Shown here one piece after another: positions 1 through 9,746 of a stretch of 17,082 nt of DNA. Source of the DNA: Terana coerulea (Eukaryota; Basidiomycota; Agaricomycetes; Polyporales; Phanerochaetaceae); assembly GCA_024811115.1 (NCBI GenBank), contig JAKOGH010001226.1, positions 1 to 17,082 of the forward strand. The letters are read 5' to 3'. The notes beneath the pieces were generated by a model. That model searched no databases. It was not told the origin of the DNA and saw only the letters and a program-made list of their open reading frames with translations. The stretch's first letter is position 1. Each line of letters begins with the position of its first letter. A program made the position numbers and the translations under genes.

Positions 1-630
1 TCGGCCGTCGAATAGATTCACGTTCATCACCAATGCATGCTGACTCGGTCATAAAACCCTGTCCTCAATCAGCTCCCAGAGAGGACCAGGCCCGACGTTG
101 TACGACCAGGATTTCGCAATCCGGAGTTGCGTCTGGGGAGACTCGATGCCATTTGTTGAGACGACGCTCGGCGCTGTGAACGGCCGCGGAGCCTCCTTCA
201 ACCTCTCGGTGCGGCCTTTCCGTACGTGCAAAGGCACGGCTCGGTGCCGATGGTTGACGTTGGGAACCACAAACGACTGCTGTCGGGCGACGGATACGCT
301 CGGCGCAAGCGACACTTTCTTCCTTGTCGGAGCCTTTCTCTTACTGGCAGCTCTGGAGAGGGCTGACTGGCCACTACCAAGCTGTCGGAGGAATCTGCAT
401 CTGAGGCTTGGCCGTTATCTTCTACGTCGTCGTCCTCTTCATTCGGCTCGTCGTCGTCGGCTTGTTCCTCTTGCTCCGAGTCGTGCCCGGCTTCTTCTGG
501 TGCAAAATCGCTGCCGCTTTCTGCGTCGTCTTCATAAGTAGCTTTCGAGTTTGAGGGGCCAGCAGTATCTTCGTCTTCAAAATCCGCGAGCTGCGCGTAG
601 TTGACGCGCGACGTTCGCCTCCGAAGTTCT
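1..630 (-). CDS. Acidic, probably nuclear protein, partial; possible TFIIIC WD40-subunit-like
   Basis: The gene runs leftward off the window. An acceptor (ATGTAG) at 631-632 opens a frame reading RRRTSRVNYAQLADFEDED, followed by a long Asp/Glu-rich stretch (about 420-590) and a basic, NLS-like cluster KRKAPTRKK (about 316-345). It ends in a conserved-looking block, SWSYNVGPGPLWELIEDR. The acidic part and the basic part lie in different frames. One missing base between about 345 and 380 joins them. The TGA at 49-51 is probably also an artefact: adding one G to the run at 57-59 keeps the frame open to base 1 and continues DRGFMTE. The 'GP-x-WEL-x-EDR' block reminds me of the region before the WD40 domain in fungal TFIIIC subunit 6-type proteins, but that is recollection and weak. 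The first exon upstream is not identified; the small basic ORF near 985-1077 is not convincing. I am confident this is coding, not of its function. Confidence 0.6.
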
Positions 631-1275
631 CTACATAGGCATTTCAGCCTTCAGCGTTGAAGGAGACTAATTCGCGAGCATTGCGGCTCTTTGCAACTGA
701 TAAAATGGAAAGCATAATTGGAATAGACAGGACAGCGAAGTGCTATCGGCTGACTTGACTCGGTATTCTTGAGGGTGGCGAATGTACAAAGTTGAACTTG
801 AGCGACTAACAAATTTGGGGTTTGTTGCGCCATCACGGCAAATGCCACGACCTGCCATTGGTTCTCGCGCCAGGCGCTTTGGTGCAGCGCCACAACGGCA
901 AGTTACACTGGCACCTTCTGCGACAGCAGGATGGCATGGTTGTGCCACGTCTCTGGTCCTGCGCCTCTGCCGCCGCCGCTTTGCCTCCTCCGCCATCTCC
1001 ACAAAGCTCGGTTCCCGCGCATCCACCGAGTTGATGGTTTTCGACGCAGGCCGGTTTGCTGTGCATATCGTCAGCAAAGACGCGAGAGAGCAATACTTTT
1101 CCGACTGGCGACTGTTTGTATAAAGATTGCGGAAACTAGGTGGATATCAGCCTGTTGACAAATATGCGTACAAGCTGAATATACAACTTGTCTCGTTGTC
1201 GTGACCGCCACTGTTTAGTTGTACAGATTCAATAATCATATCATATTCAGCTAACAAGCGAGCTACATAGACTAC
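631..1275. other. Intergenic or unresolved 5' exon region
   Basis: This stretch lies between the partial acidic-protein gene and the 3' end of the seven-helix protein gene, both read leftward. It should hold the promoter and probably a first exon of the leftmost gene. Overlapping short ORFs occur on both strands between 650 and 1120, but none has a recognisable domain, and none can be joined with confidence to the exon starting at 630. Confidence 0.4.
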
Positions 1276-2573
1276 TCATACGCTTGTCAATAAAACTCCA
1301 GGCACTCCCTTAAAGTGGTCCTCGACGTCACTGGCAATATCTACGCTTTGTGCTACGGAGATTCCACTGTGACTGGATACGCCATTGACTACAAAGGTAC
1401 GGGATGGGTCTGAGTCGCTCGGCTTCCGTGACAGGAAGCGCATGGGGTAACCAGCCTGCTCGCTCACGCTCTTACTTCCATGCGCTGTGAACACCGTGTT
1501 GCTCGTGTTGGCCTTCCAGGCCCTCCCTTGCGCGACACGGTAGATGATCAGGAGGGTAGTCGCGATCTGCACAAGAAGGTTTAAGCGCACAGCCAAAGCA
1601 CAGGCGTACGGTATGTACCTGGACTTGGCTCATGGACTGAAGGAAGACGTTGACGACGGGGTTGTTGATAGCCAACGTGACGAGGAGGATGATCGCGAAC
1701 GCCGAATACACGGCGGCGGACTCGACAATCATCGCGGACACGCTCGTGTACTGCGAGGTGTGGCCGGCACCGAGCGCCTTGCCGAGCCGGTAGCGGTACG
1801 TCTGGATGCGCGCGACGATGGCGATGGTGGCGAGGATGTTCAGCGAGATGGTGAGCGAGAGGAAGACGATCGTCCAGTTGACCACCTGGGTTGCGTGGAT
1901 TGACGTCGCGGATTGCTGGATCTGCCAAAAGACTCCCGATACTGGAGGGAGAGTCGGTCACGAAGTCAGCATGGTCAGGTGGCGGAGGGCAAAGACTGGA
2001 CGAACTGATGGACGCGAGGAGAATGAGAGATGGCCCGAGGGCAATGGCCCACGTTGGAACACGTGAGCCACGATAAAGTACAGTGCAACGCCAGACCTGA
2101 AATTGCAGAGAGTTGGTGCACAGATGGCCATGGATGGTCAGCCTATTACTGAAGCCGTTGACGGACTAGTATATGAGAATGCGTACCAACAGGGCATCCG
2201 CAAACCAGCATCCCAGCACGAATGCGATATTGCCGCCCTCGTCGATTGGAGCAGTGAAAAAGTCGTCCTCGACAGCGTTGGGACCCCCGGGATATGCTCG
2301 ATCGGTGATGAACGCGAGTTGGGTGAACGCAGCATCGGAGACCATGAAGATCGTCCCGAGACTGAACATGACACAGACGTAGACCAGGAGGCAAATATTG
2401 TGCTTGCGGTTGCTGTTGTTTCTGTTTGTCTGTTTCCAGAGCAAGCTGACGCATCCGAGAAAAAGAGCGAATTGGACACCGTAGGCTACGGCGCCGAGGA
2501 TGCAGCCCTGAAGCCACGTCTTCTCAGTGAGGAGCTCGGTGGAGGTCTCGTCTGGGGAGTATGGGTTGGTCAT
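1276..2573 (-). CDS. Basidiomycete seven-helix integral membrane protein
   Basis: Four exons join without any frame break: 2573-2187, 2096-2006, 1941-1619 and 1566-1276, giving 363 residues. The introns are 90, 64 and 52 nt (donors GTACGC, GTTCGT, GTACAT). Seven hydrophobic helices are visible: around residues 23-46, 59-80, 108-128 (spanning intron 1), 140-162, 173-200, 221-248 and 260-285. The last helix ends in IIYRVAQGRAW, and a polar tail of about 75 residues follows. The YTSVSAMIVESAAVYSAF segment in helix 6 and the RVAQGRAW ending are hallmarks of a large, uncharacterised family of basidiomycete multi-pass proteins. The architecture resembles a receptor, but I see no pheromone-receptor signature or catalytic motif, so no function is assigned. 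The start codon is the first ATG, in a short leader. A TATA-like TTTATAAT sits about 40 nt upstream on this strand. The family assignment is from memory; the topology and exon structure are read directly. Confidence 0.85.
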
Positions 2574-3804
2574 GGCGCTGGAGCGATGCACAGAGAGTGG
2601 GACTCCGCGACCATTATAAAGTCCTGCTCTAGCGGAGCGCAAGGACTGAAGCCGAGCTGTCGTGATAGAATCACTGGGTATATGGTGCCTCGAGCACCAT
2701 TTGATACGGCGGCTCTAAGTGTTTGATGTTAGAAATCAGTAACACTTGGCTTGCACAGTGCTTGAACCTGTCCAGCGTGAGAGTATGGGTATGAAGACTC
2801 AGCGTGGCCTCAATCCATAAATCATACAGCTATACATCACCTGCGTAGTACCCGATCTGAAGGGCGCGTGCTATCGATGTAACAGGGACTGATTGTTGGC
2901 ATCCGAGTCATTTTGGCGTGCCCGTCGAGCATCGTTTGGACTTCTCCCTTACGAAAATATCCATACCAGGCTCGGCCCCGAAGTCGAGAACTTTGGTCCT
3001 GGACCGCTCTTGTCGGTACCATCGCAGTGGCCGTGCAAGACGTAATGTCACATGAAGAATAAAAGAAGAGCGAAGATAGATGGATGGATTGGAGAAGCCA
3101 CCCTGAATGTTGAACAACTTAGAGCGTCGATGTTTAGGGCTCGTCCGCATGGTGGCGTGAGACTCACAAGTGAGTGCTCATGAAAGATGCCCACTCCTTT
3201 ACAGTAGTATCATATGCTGCCTCGGCTAGGGACTTCTTGTTTCATTACATGAGGCGTTGGACATCACCGCGCACAGATGAATCGAATATCTGGTCGGAGC
3301 AGAGCAGAAGCTGATGTAGAGGGACTATGACAGCCTGGGAGTGAGCCTTCAACGTAATCTTCAGTACAACAGTGGAACATTGAGTTATTGAACACTCGGA
3401 GCGCTGTATGATAGCACTTACTGCGTGTGGTCGCTTGGGATATTCTGCCCTCGTCGATTGAAACTTGAAGCTTGAAGCTTGATCATGAAAGTTCAAAGTG
3501 CTACCGCAGCGGAGCGGCGCTAGTCTTATCCAGCGCCTAAGTCACTGCTTTGTCAGCGTCCCATCGCAATGCGGCCCGGGCCGTCTAGCTCTTTGGTCTC
3601 TGCTTCTTGCAGTGAACCCGGGTTTTCGTGGCGACGTTGATACTCAAAACGAGTAGAATGGGCTCTTCGCCCCATCAAGCTTACATTTCCAAGATGGCTC
3701 GCGAGTCACGTAAATTGTGAGTGGTTGCACCTCTTATACTCCCGCCACCACCGCGCAGGAGGGACAACCATCCTCTAAACCCGTTACGCACATACACAGC
3801 CACC
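2574..3804. other. Divergent intergenic region
   Basis: This is the head-to-head spacer between the membrane protein gene (leftward) and the hydrolase gene (rightward). A TATA-like element lies at about 2613-2621 for the leftward gene and a weak one (TTATACT, 3734-3740) for the rightward gene. ORFs here are short, have no recognisable motif, and look like chance reading frames. A short tandem repeat lies at 3464-3482. Confidence 0.6.
3464..3482. repeat. Short tandem repeat, 7-mer CTTGAAG x 2.7
   Basis: The 7-mer CTTGAAG repeats head to tail and contains overlapping AAGCTT palindromes. It lies in the divergent intergenic region. It is too short to assign a function and is recorded only as visible local structure. 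Confidence 0.6.
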
Positions 3805-4773
3805 ATGTCGTCTGTCACCGTATCCACCGGCGAGATGGACTTTGTCTACAAGGGCGAGTCCTTCAAGACATGGTACAAGGTCTTTGGTGACCTCTCCTCC
3901 TCGAAGACACCTCTCGTTGTCTTACACGGAGGCCCCGGAATCCCTCACAACTACGTCCTTCCTCACTCCCGCCTCGCGTACGACGTCGGAATCCCCGTCA
4001 TTTTCTACGATCAGGTCGGCTGCGGGCAGTCTACTCACATGCCAGACAAACCCGCCGAGTTCTGGTCCATTGAACTCTTCACCACGGAGCTCGCCAACGT
4101 TTTGTCCCACTTCCAAATCTCTTCCAACTTCGATTTGCTGGGACACTCCTGGGGCGGCATGCTTGCCCAAGAGTACGCAGCGTCCCGCCAGCCGAAAGGC
4201 CTCCGCAAGCTCGTGCTCGCCGACTCCCTTGCATCCATGCCGCTGTGGGAGATCTCTGTGGGCAAGCTCTGCGACGGCTGCCGCAGGACGTCCAGGATAC
4301 AATCGAGAAGCACGAGGCGGCCGGTACGACGGACGACCCCGAGTTCAAGGAAGCCGTACAAGTCTTCTACCGGAAGCACGTCAACAAGATCGTTCCGAAG
4401 CCGCAAGACTGTGTCGACGCGCATGCAGCTCTCAAGAAGGATCCCACCGTATACCACACAATGTGGGTAATTATGTCGTCTGGCTCGCTGTGGCAGCACT
4501 GACGATGGCTTGTGTAGGCAAGGTCCCACAGAGTTCACGATCACGGGATCGTTGAAGTACTGGTCGATGCTCGATCGGCTGCACACCATCGCCGCGCCGA
4601 CGCTCGTCCTGAACTCCGTCGACGACGAGGCGCAGGATGAGTGTGTCGGTCCCCTTTTCCAAAAGATCCCTCGATCGAAATGGGTGCAGTTCGCAACGAG
4701 CGCGCATATGCCCTTCCACGAAGAGCCGGATCGTTACATGCAGGTCGTCGGTGACTTCCTTACCGAAGCCTGA
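3805..4773 (+). CDS. Proline iminopeptidase / L-amino-acid amidase-type alpha/beta hydrolase
   Basis: This is a peptidase S33-type hydrolase of about 304 residues that would release N-terminal residues or hydrolyse amino acid amides, probably in the cytosol (no signal peptide seen). The start lies in a strong context (GCCACCATGTC). Visible motifs, in order, are the oxyanion segment LHGGPG, FYDQVGCGQS, the nucleophile elbow GHSWGG (Ser), the HTMQGPTEF block typical of the amidase branch, the acid-bearing NSVDDEAQDE, and the histidine in SAHMPFHEE. The one intron is 4463-4517 (donor GTGGGT, acceptor TGTGTAG, 55 nt). The alternative donor at 4467 breaks the frame, so the earlier one is preferred. 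The frame shifts near 4267-4271: one base is missing between WEISVGKL and LRRLPQDVQD, most simply one C. With that base the protein is complete and all catalytic residues are present. It stands alone on this strand, upstream of a UstYa-like gene. Confidence 0.88.
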
Positions 4774-5276
4774 AGGAGGACACTCAAGGTAAGTTTCTGC
4801 ACGCAATAACCTACAGCCACCCGCTGATAGACATCAGACATTCTCACCCCGGCCACGAGCTTATTCACGATTGCATACTTTTGTACCTGTTGAGCATGGG
4901 TGGTAACGTTCGTCGCGCAGCATCCAAACATTCAGTGTCTCGTAAACACTCCCTCTGCACCCAATGATTTTTTTACGTCTTTCCAAGTGGCAGCCGAACC
5001 TTTCGTAATTCTTTCGGCGACGGTCTTGGGAACTGGGAATTGATTCTGTCTACTAGGCTCGAGTACAACACAAGTTACAGGGACGTAGGATCCGGAACGG
5101 CTCAATAAGCTCTGATGATATTCGTGCACCCAAGTGACCACATACGTAAATCAGCGTGTCCGCTCCGAGATGGGTATATGCCGTGAGAGTGGTTCGGAGC
5201 AGCTGATAAGCGGCTCAAATTCATACAAAACCCAAGCATGGGGCGAGTATGAGCGGGCTGCCCAAGTCCTTTCACA
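4774..5276. other. Intergenic spacer
   Basis: This lies between the hydrolase stop and the start of the first UstYa-like gene, and would hold the terminator of the former and the promoter of the latter. I see no convincing TATA box, repeat or ORF in it. Confidence 0.6.
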
Positions 5277-5923
5277 ATGCTGCTAGCTACCAAGCTTTCC
5301 GTCCTAATGTTCCTCTGCAGCGTCGCAAATCTGTTATACATTGCGCGCTCCCTGCTCTCAACCTCGCCGTCAACGGCCGATGAAGTCCTGCCGACCTATT
5401 ACTGTACGTCAGGCACATCCTGCGTGCAAATATAAAATACTGATGTACCTCTGGCAGCGTATCGCGGGCACGATTTCCCTGAGACCGTGCCCGGTACTGG
5501 CAGTCCTGTCGAAGACGCCGCTGTATATCTCACGGTCGAGGACAGCGTGCACTTCGCACTCGGAAGAGACTTCGACCCATCGTGGAGGTCGACCACGGGA
5601 AGGCTTACGGATACATTCACCTCGGGCCAGAACATCGTATCTTCGCGATCACGATGTATCACGAGTTGCACTGTATCCGGATGCTCAACTACGCTTTCTT
5701 CCGCCGTCCGTTCGCGACCCCAGGTCATATTCAACACTGCCTCAACTATCTACGTCAGGGCATCTTGTGTGCACCTGATCTCACACTGGAGCCTGGGAAC
5801 TTTGAGGATAGGGAGTACGGGCCTGGGAATAGCGGTGCAACGCACATATGTAGGGACTGGAGTATTCCCTATGATGCTACAGAGAAGAGCAATTGGGAAT
5901 GGGAGAATATCACTACAGTATAG
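5277..5923 (+). CDS. UstYa-like (DUF3328) oxidase-type membrane protein, copy 1
   Basis: Two exons (5277-5403 and 5458-5923, 54-nt intron with donor GTACGT) give about 197 residues. A short N-terminus leads into one membrane helix (about residues 4-25). Next come the family marker YRGHDFP, the VEDSVHF block, a LGPEHR strand, and two HxxHC motifs: HELHC and HIQHC (followed by LNYLRQ). A CRDW motif lies near the C-terminus. UstYa-family proteins are known from ustiloxin-type peptide clusters and other fungal pathways, where the HxxHC pairs bind metal for oxidation or cyclisation. Here both are intact, so the product could be active. There is one frame break: the frame changes at about 5583-5587 (TGGAGG), and one extra G restores the join between DFDPSW and the EVDHGKAYGYIHLG part. 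The neighbours are the amidase upstream and the tiny secreted peptide gene 1.6 kb downstream on the other strand. The substrate is unknown. Confidence 0.85.
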
Positions 5924-7545
5924 ACCAGCTCTATGTATCAGATGCATGAAATTCAGACGGCGTGATATTTCATGACATTTCTAGCCCACCATTGCCTTGA
6001 TTGATTTATCGTTCATGTCTTATCGCCTTGATATCTAAGCCATCGCGAAGTACTGCACAATATGAGTTATATCAACCAGCGTAATGTGTCATATCCGATG
6101 ACTCGGAGTGCATGATATTTCGACAAGTTAGTAAGGAAGCGGTGTCCGCGACGCCTACATCGGTGCATTTGGGAACTCGAGTCTTCCAGCAATCTTTCAG
6201 GGCACCACGACCGGGTGTTAGGGGGCCTTGTAGCGCCACAATGCTTCGGGCTTCCATTTTCGATCAAAGTCATGACAGATACATGATACTTCGGAGGTGC
6301 GCGCGAGCCTCGTACGAACTTGAAGGCTGGTTCTCTTCGGATCCACCCGCTGCCGATGTATAGCGTGGTAAGGGCGCCGGCACACTTCCATTCTGCACAA
6401 TATCACGGAACCTCTATGCTTACTGTACTTTTACGACCGCACCGGGCGGTCACAGCTCACAGAGCCCGTCGACGCTCTATGACCCACATACGTGTACGAT
6501 TATTCTTCGCGCCTGCGGCTCCATCACCACTCAGGACACATGGTCACGCGACGACCTCGCCGGTACGCCCGCATCGTATGTTTCGGGTCACGGTCACAGG
6601 GGCCGCCGTTAGGGTCGTAAAAGTACAGTACATCGCACTACTAATACACACTTCTATCACGGAAATTTCACTGCGGCCTGGGAGGTCATCTTCCCCAGAA
6701 CGAATACAAGACGTTCACAGGGCAAGAGCTCGACACTTCTAGACCGAAGCGTTTACCCCACTATCACTCCGTGCCTCTCTGGATTGATTGAACAATTTGA
6801 AATGCACATCATGAGCACATGCATCCTTCAAACTTCAAATTCGATTGAGACCGATCTGCTCGGGCATGTTCATCTGACTGTGCTGCAAGCTTCACGCAGA
6901 TGATGATGATTACTCCCTTGAGCACCCTCTCCTTTACAAATGCTTATTACGTCTCTGGAGGCCACCAACCCCCGTCCTGATACGTGATTACAATTTCTAT
7001 TGAGGCCACCTGGAAGTATTTTGGAAGTTGCCCACACAGTCAGTCAATATTCTAGACGTCGTAGATGCACGTCGGCGTGTTGTTCAATCCTAACCTTACC
7101 GCTGAAGAGACAGAGGTCTGAATTTCTCCTCGCGCAGATTTCGCATTCAAACTTCAACGCAATATTCCAAGTCCGCCGAGTACTAGTCGTCTGCGTGTGA
7201 ACCTGTAGGCCCGCTACTTTGGGACACGCGGACGGCTTATGCTATAACGCGGTCTGGTGCTGTGAGAAGGTATCTCTCCACTGGCGGATGCACTGTATTC
7301 AAGGCTTCTCCGCATTTGAACTGCTCGTCGGATTTTATTTAGCTCAATGCAATATTTTTGTCTCAGCAAAGCGGTCTCTAGTATCATCCCAAGAGGTGAT
7401 CGATTGGTCTGTCACCCCGTGCTATAATAATGTCAAGGATGATTTAGGGCCTATATGTTGACCACAAAACTTCAATGACTCAGACACAGCTGTCAAACAC
7501 AACACTCTATTCGGCGGTCAAATATAGGGTCTGATTGTGGCATGG
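5924..7545. other. 1.6 kb region without a convincing gene
   Basis: ORF fragments occur at 6112-6363, 6320-6742 and 7219-7461, but none carries a recognisable domain, and the initiators are poor. Between about 6400 and 6790 on the plus strand, fragments in more than one frame look mildly protein-like (one contains FTTAPGGH, another ends KRLPHYHSVPLWID). This could be an eroded gene, but I cannot join the pieces. A short ATG/GAT run occurs near 6900. No RNA gene was recognised. Confidence 0.45.
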
Positions 7546-7881
7546 TCATGGAATAGCACAAGTACATCTGAAGCTCCCAGATATAGTCACAAAGTACCGC
7601 GTGCATTCAAGATTGTTGACCGTCATTATTGCAGAGCAACCTGTGAATTTGAGGTGTTTTAGACTTGGGTTGCGATGAGCTGATGGAAGCTTACCTATTC
7701 ACATTCTTCCATCGATGGATCGCGCTTGCAAGGAGAGGCTCCGCCGATAGTGACATCATCTGTGGGTCGCAAATTAGCAGCATAATCTGTGAGGCACAGG
7801 GAGGAGCATACCGATGGGCTTAGCGTTGGCGACGGCCAGGGCCATGAAAAGGAACAACACAAGCTTGACGGCGGAACGCAT
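7546..7881 (-). CDS. Small secreted cysteine-rich peptide (three exons)
   Basis: Exon 1 (7881-7812) encodes a clear signal peptide: MRSAVK, a hydrophobic run, and AVANA with likely cleavage after residue 20. Intron 1 is 7811-7760 (GTATGC donor, CTAAT branch point, CACAG acceptor). Exon 2 has two possible donors. Donor GTGAAT at 7702 joins exon 3 (7640-7546) in frame and gives 73 residues with six cysteines spaced C-x8-CC-x10-C-x12-C-x-C in a mature part of about 53 residues. Donor GTAAGC at 7694 leaves a TAG as the last codon of the exon and gives a 44-residue peptide with two cysteines. A KR dibasic pair follows the first cysteine. I do not recognise the family; it could be an antimicrobial, effector or signalling peptide, or a precursor for the nearby UstYa-like proteins. 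TATA box and CT-rich leader support a genuine, well-transcribed gene. The coding evidence is composition, splice sites and promoter, not homology. Confidence 0.68.
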
Positions 7882-7884
7882 GTT

Positions 7885-7950
7885 CAAGAGGTACAGAGAC
7901 AGGTGAGAGCGAGGCGAGGCGACAGATGAGAGTGAGGTGAGGCACTGAGG
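7885..7950 (-). promoter_or_regulatory. CT-rich leader / transcription start region
   Basis: On the minus strand this stretch is strongly pyrimidine-biased (repeated CCTCG, CTCAC and CTCTC blocks) and lies between the TATA box and the start codon of the small peptide gene. CT-rich tracts in this position are common in well-expressed genes of filamentous fungi. Confidence 0.5.
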
Positions 7951-7994
7951 TGTGTTCGCTTTGGCTGCTGTAGCTTTGAGGGAGTGAGCGGCGG

Positions 7995-8003
7995 CTTATA
8001 TAG
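7995..8003 (-). promoter_or_regulatory. TATA box of the small secreted peptide gene
   Basis: The minus strand reads CTATATAAG about 114 nt upstream of the start codon, a canonical TATA box. With a start site about 30 nt downstream, the leader would be about 80 nt and would consist mostly of the CT-rich tract. Confidence 0.7.
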
Positions 8004-8714
8004 AAATCTGCACTCACTCACATGAATTTTCGCAGTAATCACTCTAAGGAAGTGATGATTAAACTGCTGTATTCGCCGTTCTGTAGCTCCACCGTCGAAT
8101 CCTCTGATACGGTGATTATCCTAGCTAGAGTCACGCTCTGTGCACATGCCTCTGCATGGGAACAAGACCAAGGGCATATTGTCAATTCGAGACCCCTTCT
8201 GCCCATGCACCGCACATGTGAGAGAGCCTCATATGGCCCCATCGCCGCCCGGTACCGATGCAACGGATAACGGCGGCTTCCTCTAGCGATGAATGTCTGC
8301 CCAGATTGTGCGATGTTAGCCATCTGTCTTCTGCCTGCTGTCTTGGGAGAGAAGTATGGGCGCCACGATGGCAGCCGCTTGTCCGCTCGTTACTGTAAGC
8401 TAGATAAGCACTCTTTTGGATAACTCGACTCTAAACATCATCCCACCTGATTTGAAAGTTATCCGTAACTCTAATCAGAATTGCTCGTTTCCGATGCTCT
8501 CACACACTATCGTGCGGGATGTGGATGCATTTATTCAACAGCGTCAACTCCAAGGTACGCGATGAATCGTCCCGGTTGACTGATGGACGACATGGGTGCT
8601 ACGATATCCGGAAGCCGCGGTAGACAGATCATTGTCGTTGTGTCCGATACTAGTGGATCGAGGGATAACAGAGTTTACTAGAGGAATTGGTGAGTAGAGT
8701 TTGGTGCACTGCTG
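8004..8714. other. Intergenic region upstream of the peptide gene
   Basis: This contains the upstream promoter of the small peptide gene and the 3' flank of the type II membrane protein gene. A plus-strand ORF at 8313-8423 starts MLAICLLPAVLG and is 36 residues long. Its hydrophobic start is suggestive, but it has no basic n-region, TATA box or splice support, so it is not called as a gene. Confidence 0.5.
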
Positions 8715-9746
8715 TCAGGCTGTAGTGCTCTCCGGATCGAGACGGGACTGCGTCAGGAATAACCCTGTTAGACAGGTGTAAGCCATGAATCATGTTTGAG
8801 AATAAGTAATCGCTACTCACCACGGCGAGGAGTAATGCGCTGGTCCTGCCAAAAGTCGACAAGACATGTCGGAGTGGTTGGAGAGCACGCAAGCTCCAGC
8901 GTCAGAAAGGTGTTTGACTTGCAGCAAAACTCTTCAGACGTGAATGACCCATCGGAGGTGAACTCTGCGGTCGTCATGAGGCGTTGTCGTCGAGGTGCGA
9001 AGTCCATCGAACCAGAGATGTAGCGAGACATCTCCGTAGGCGTGTCCAAGACCCACACGTCCACATGAGTAGGCTCTACGAGCGTCGACGCAGGATCAAA
9101 ATCCTGTGTGCGCCTTGGCAGGCTCGCCATGAGCACGCAGCGTTCCATGGCAAAGTCTTTCATGCGGAACTGTACGATGGTCGTATTCTGTGTACTGGTC
9201 AGAGCCTGCGTGGATTATAAAGGTAGACCGTACGCACCTGTGGGGTGACCACAATGTGACGCTCGTCTGGATACACAAACCCCTCGGAAGTGAATCGCCC
9301 CTCTCGTCCTCTGCCATGTGACGAGATGGATCCATGGGATCTATCTGCAGGATGATGTCGGGAAAGTTGGAAATCGGCGCAAAGTCGTGCTGTCCGACTT
9401 TGAGTGCTTGCTCGAGATTCACGTAGGGATTGGGACGAGGTAGGCTTAGGCCTTCGTAGGCGACGATGGAGGAGGAATTCCACTTGTTGGTTGCGTTCAA
9501 GACGACCAACGACAACGAGATCAGGGAGGAAATTATGGTGCCCATGCAGGCGAAGCGGAAAAGATAGCCTGTGTCTAGCCACCACAACACTGTTGGCACA
9601 GAATATGACTCCATAAATTGACATCACTACTTACCCGTTTTCGCGGTGTTTGAGTTGTATTCCAGACCATCCTCCAGAGCGGGCTCAGTCGGGCTCGTAG
9701 TCAAGCGAGCGTATTTGGAGCGCATAGGACGACGGTCTTGAGTCAT
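8715..9746 (-). CDS. Type II membrane protein with extracellular domain, function unknown
   Basis: Four exons (9746-9635, 9568-9238, 9187-8821, 8764-8715; introns 66, 50 and 56 nt with GTAAGT, GTGCGT and GTGAGT donors) give about 286 residues. A polar N-terminus of about 38 residues (MTQDRRPMRSKYARL) is followed by one membrane helix (about 39-62). The outer domain contains FVYPDERHIVVTPQ, TTIVQFRMKDFAMERCVL, DVWVLDTP and a cysteine-bearing end: EEFCCKSNTFLTLELAC, then TCLVDFWQDQ. It has the look of a basidiomycete-specific beta-rich ectodomain family, but I cannot name one. There is one frame break: a run of four C at 9299-9302 (G on the coding strand) needs a fifth to join the MAEDERG part to the GRFTSEGF part. 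Without it, exon 2 leaves the conserved frame. The gene reads in the same direction as the small secreted peptide gene and lies upstream of it. Confidence 0.75.

Noticed and set aside
98..541. Plus-strand ORF rich in Arg and Leu
   Set aside because: It is the antisense shadow of the acidic-protein gene: Arg/Leu runs arise from reading Asp/Glu codons backwards.
1544..1903. Plus-strand Asp/Arg/Glu-rich ORF
   Set aside because: Antisense of helices 5-7 of the membrane protein, whose exons join cleanly on the minus strand.
2103..2726. Plus-strand ORF of 207 codons
   Set aside because: It overlaps the first exon of the seven-helix protein in antisense and has no domain; the minus-strand gene explains the region.
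6901..6913. Short GAT/ATG trinucleotide run as a microsatellite
   Set aside because: Only about three to four units, within the range expected by chance.
7219..7461. Cysteine-containing ORF of 80 codons
   Set aside because: It starts at TTG, not ATG, has no signal peptide, and the cysteines show no ordered spacing.
8313..8423. Second possible small secreted peptide (36 codons, plus strand)
   Set aside because: The hydrophobic start is short and lacks a basic n-region; no TATA box, cysteine pattern or splice structure supports it.
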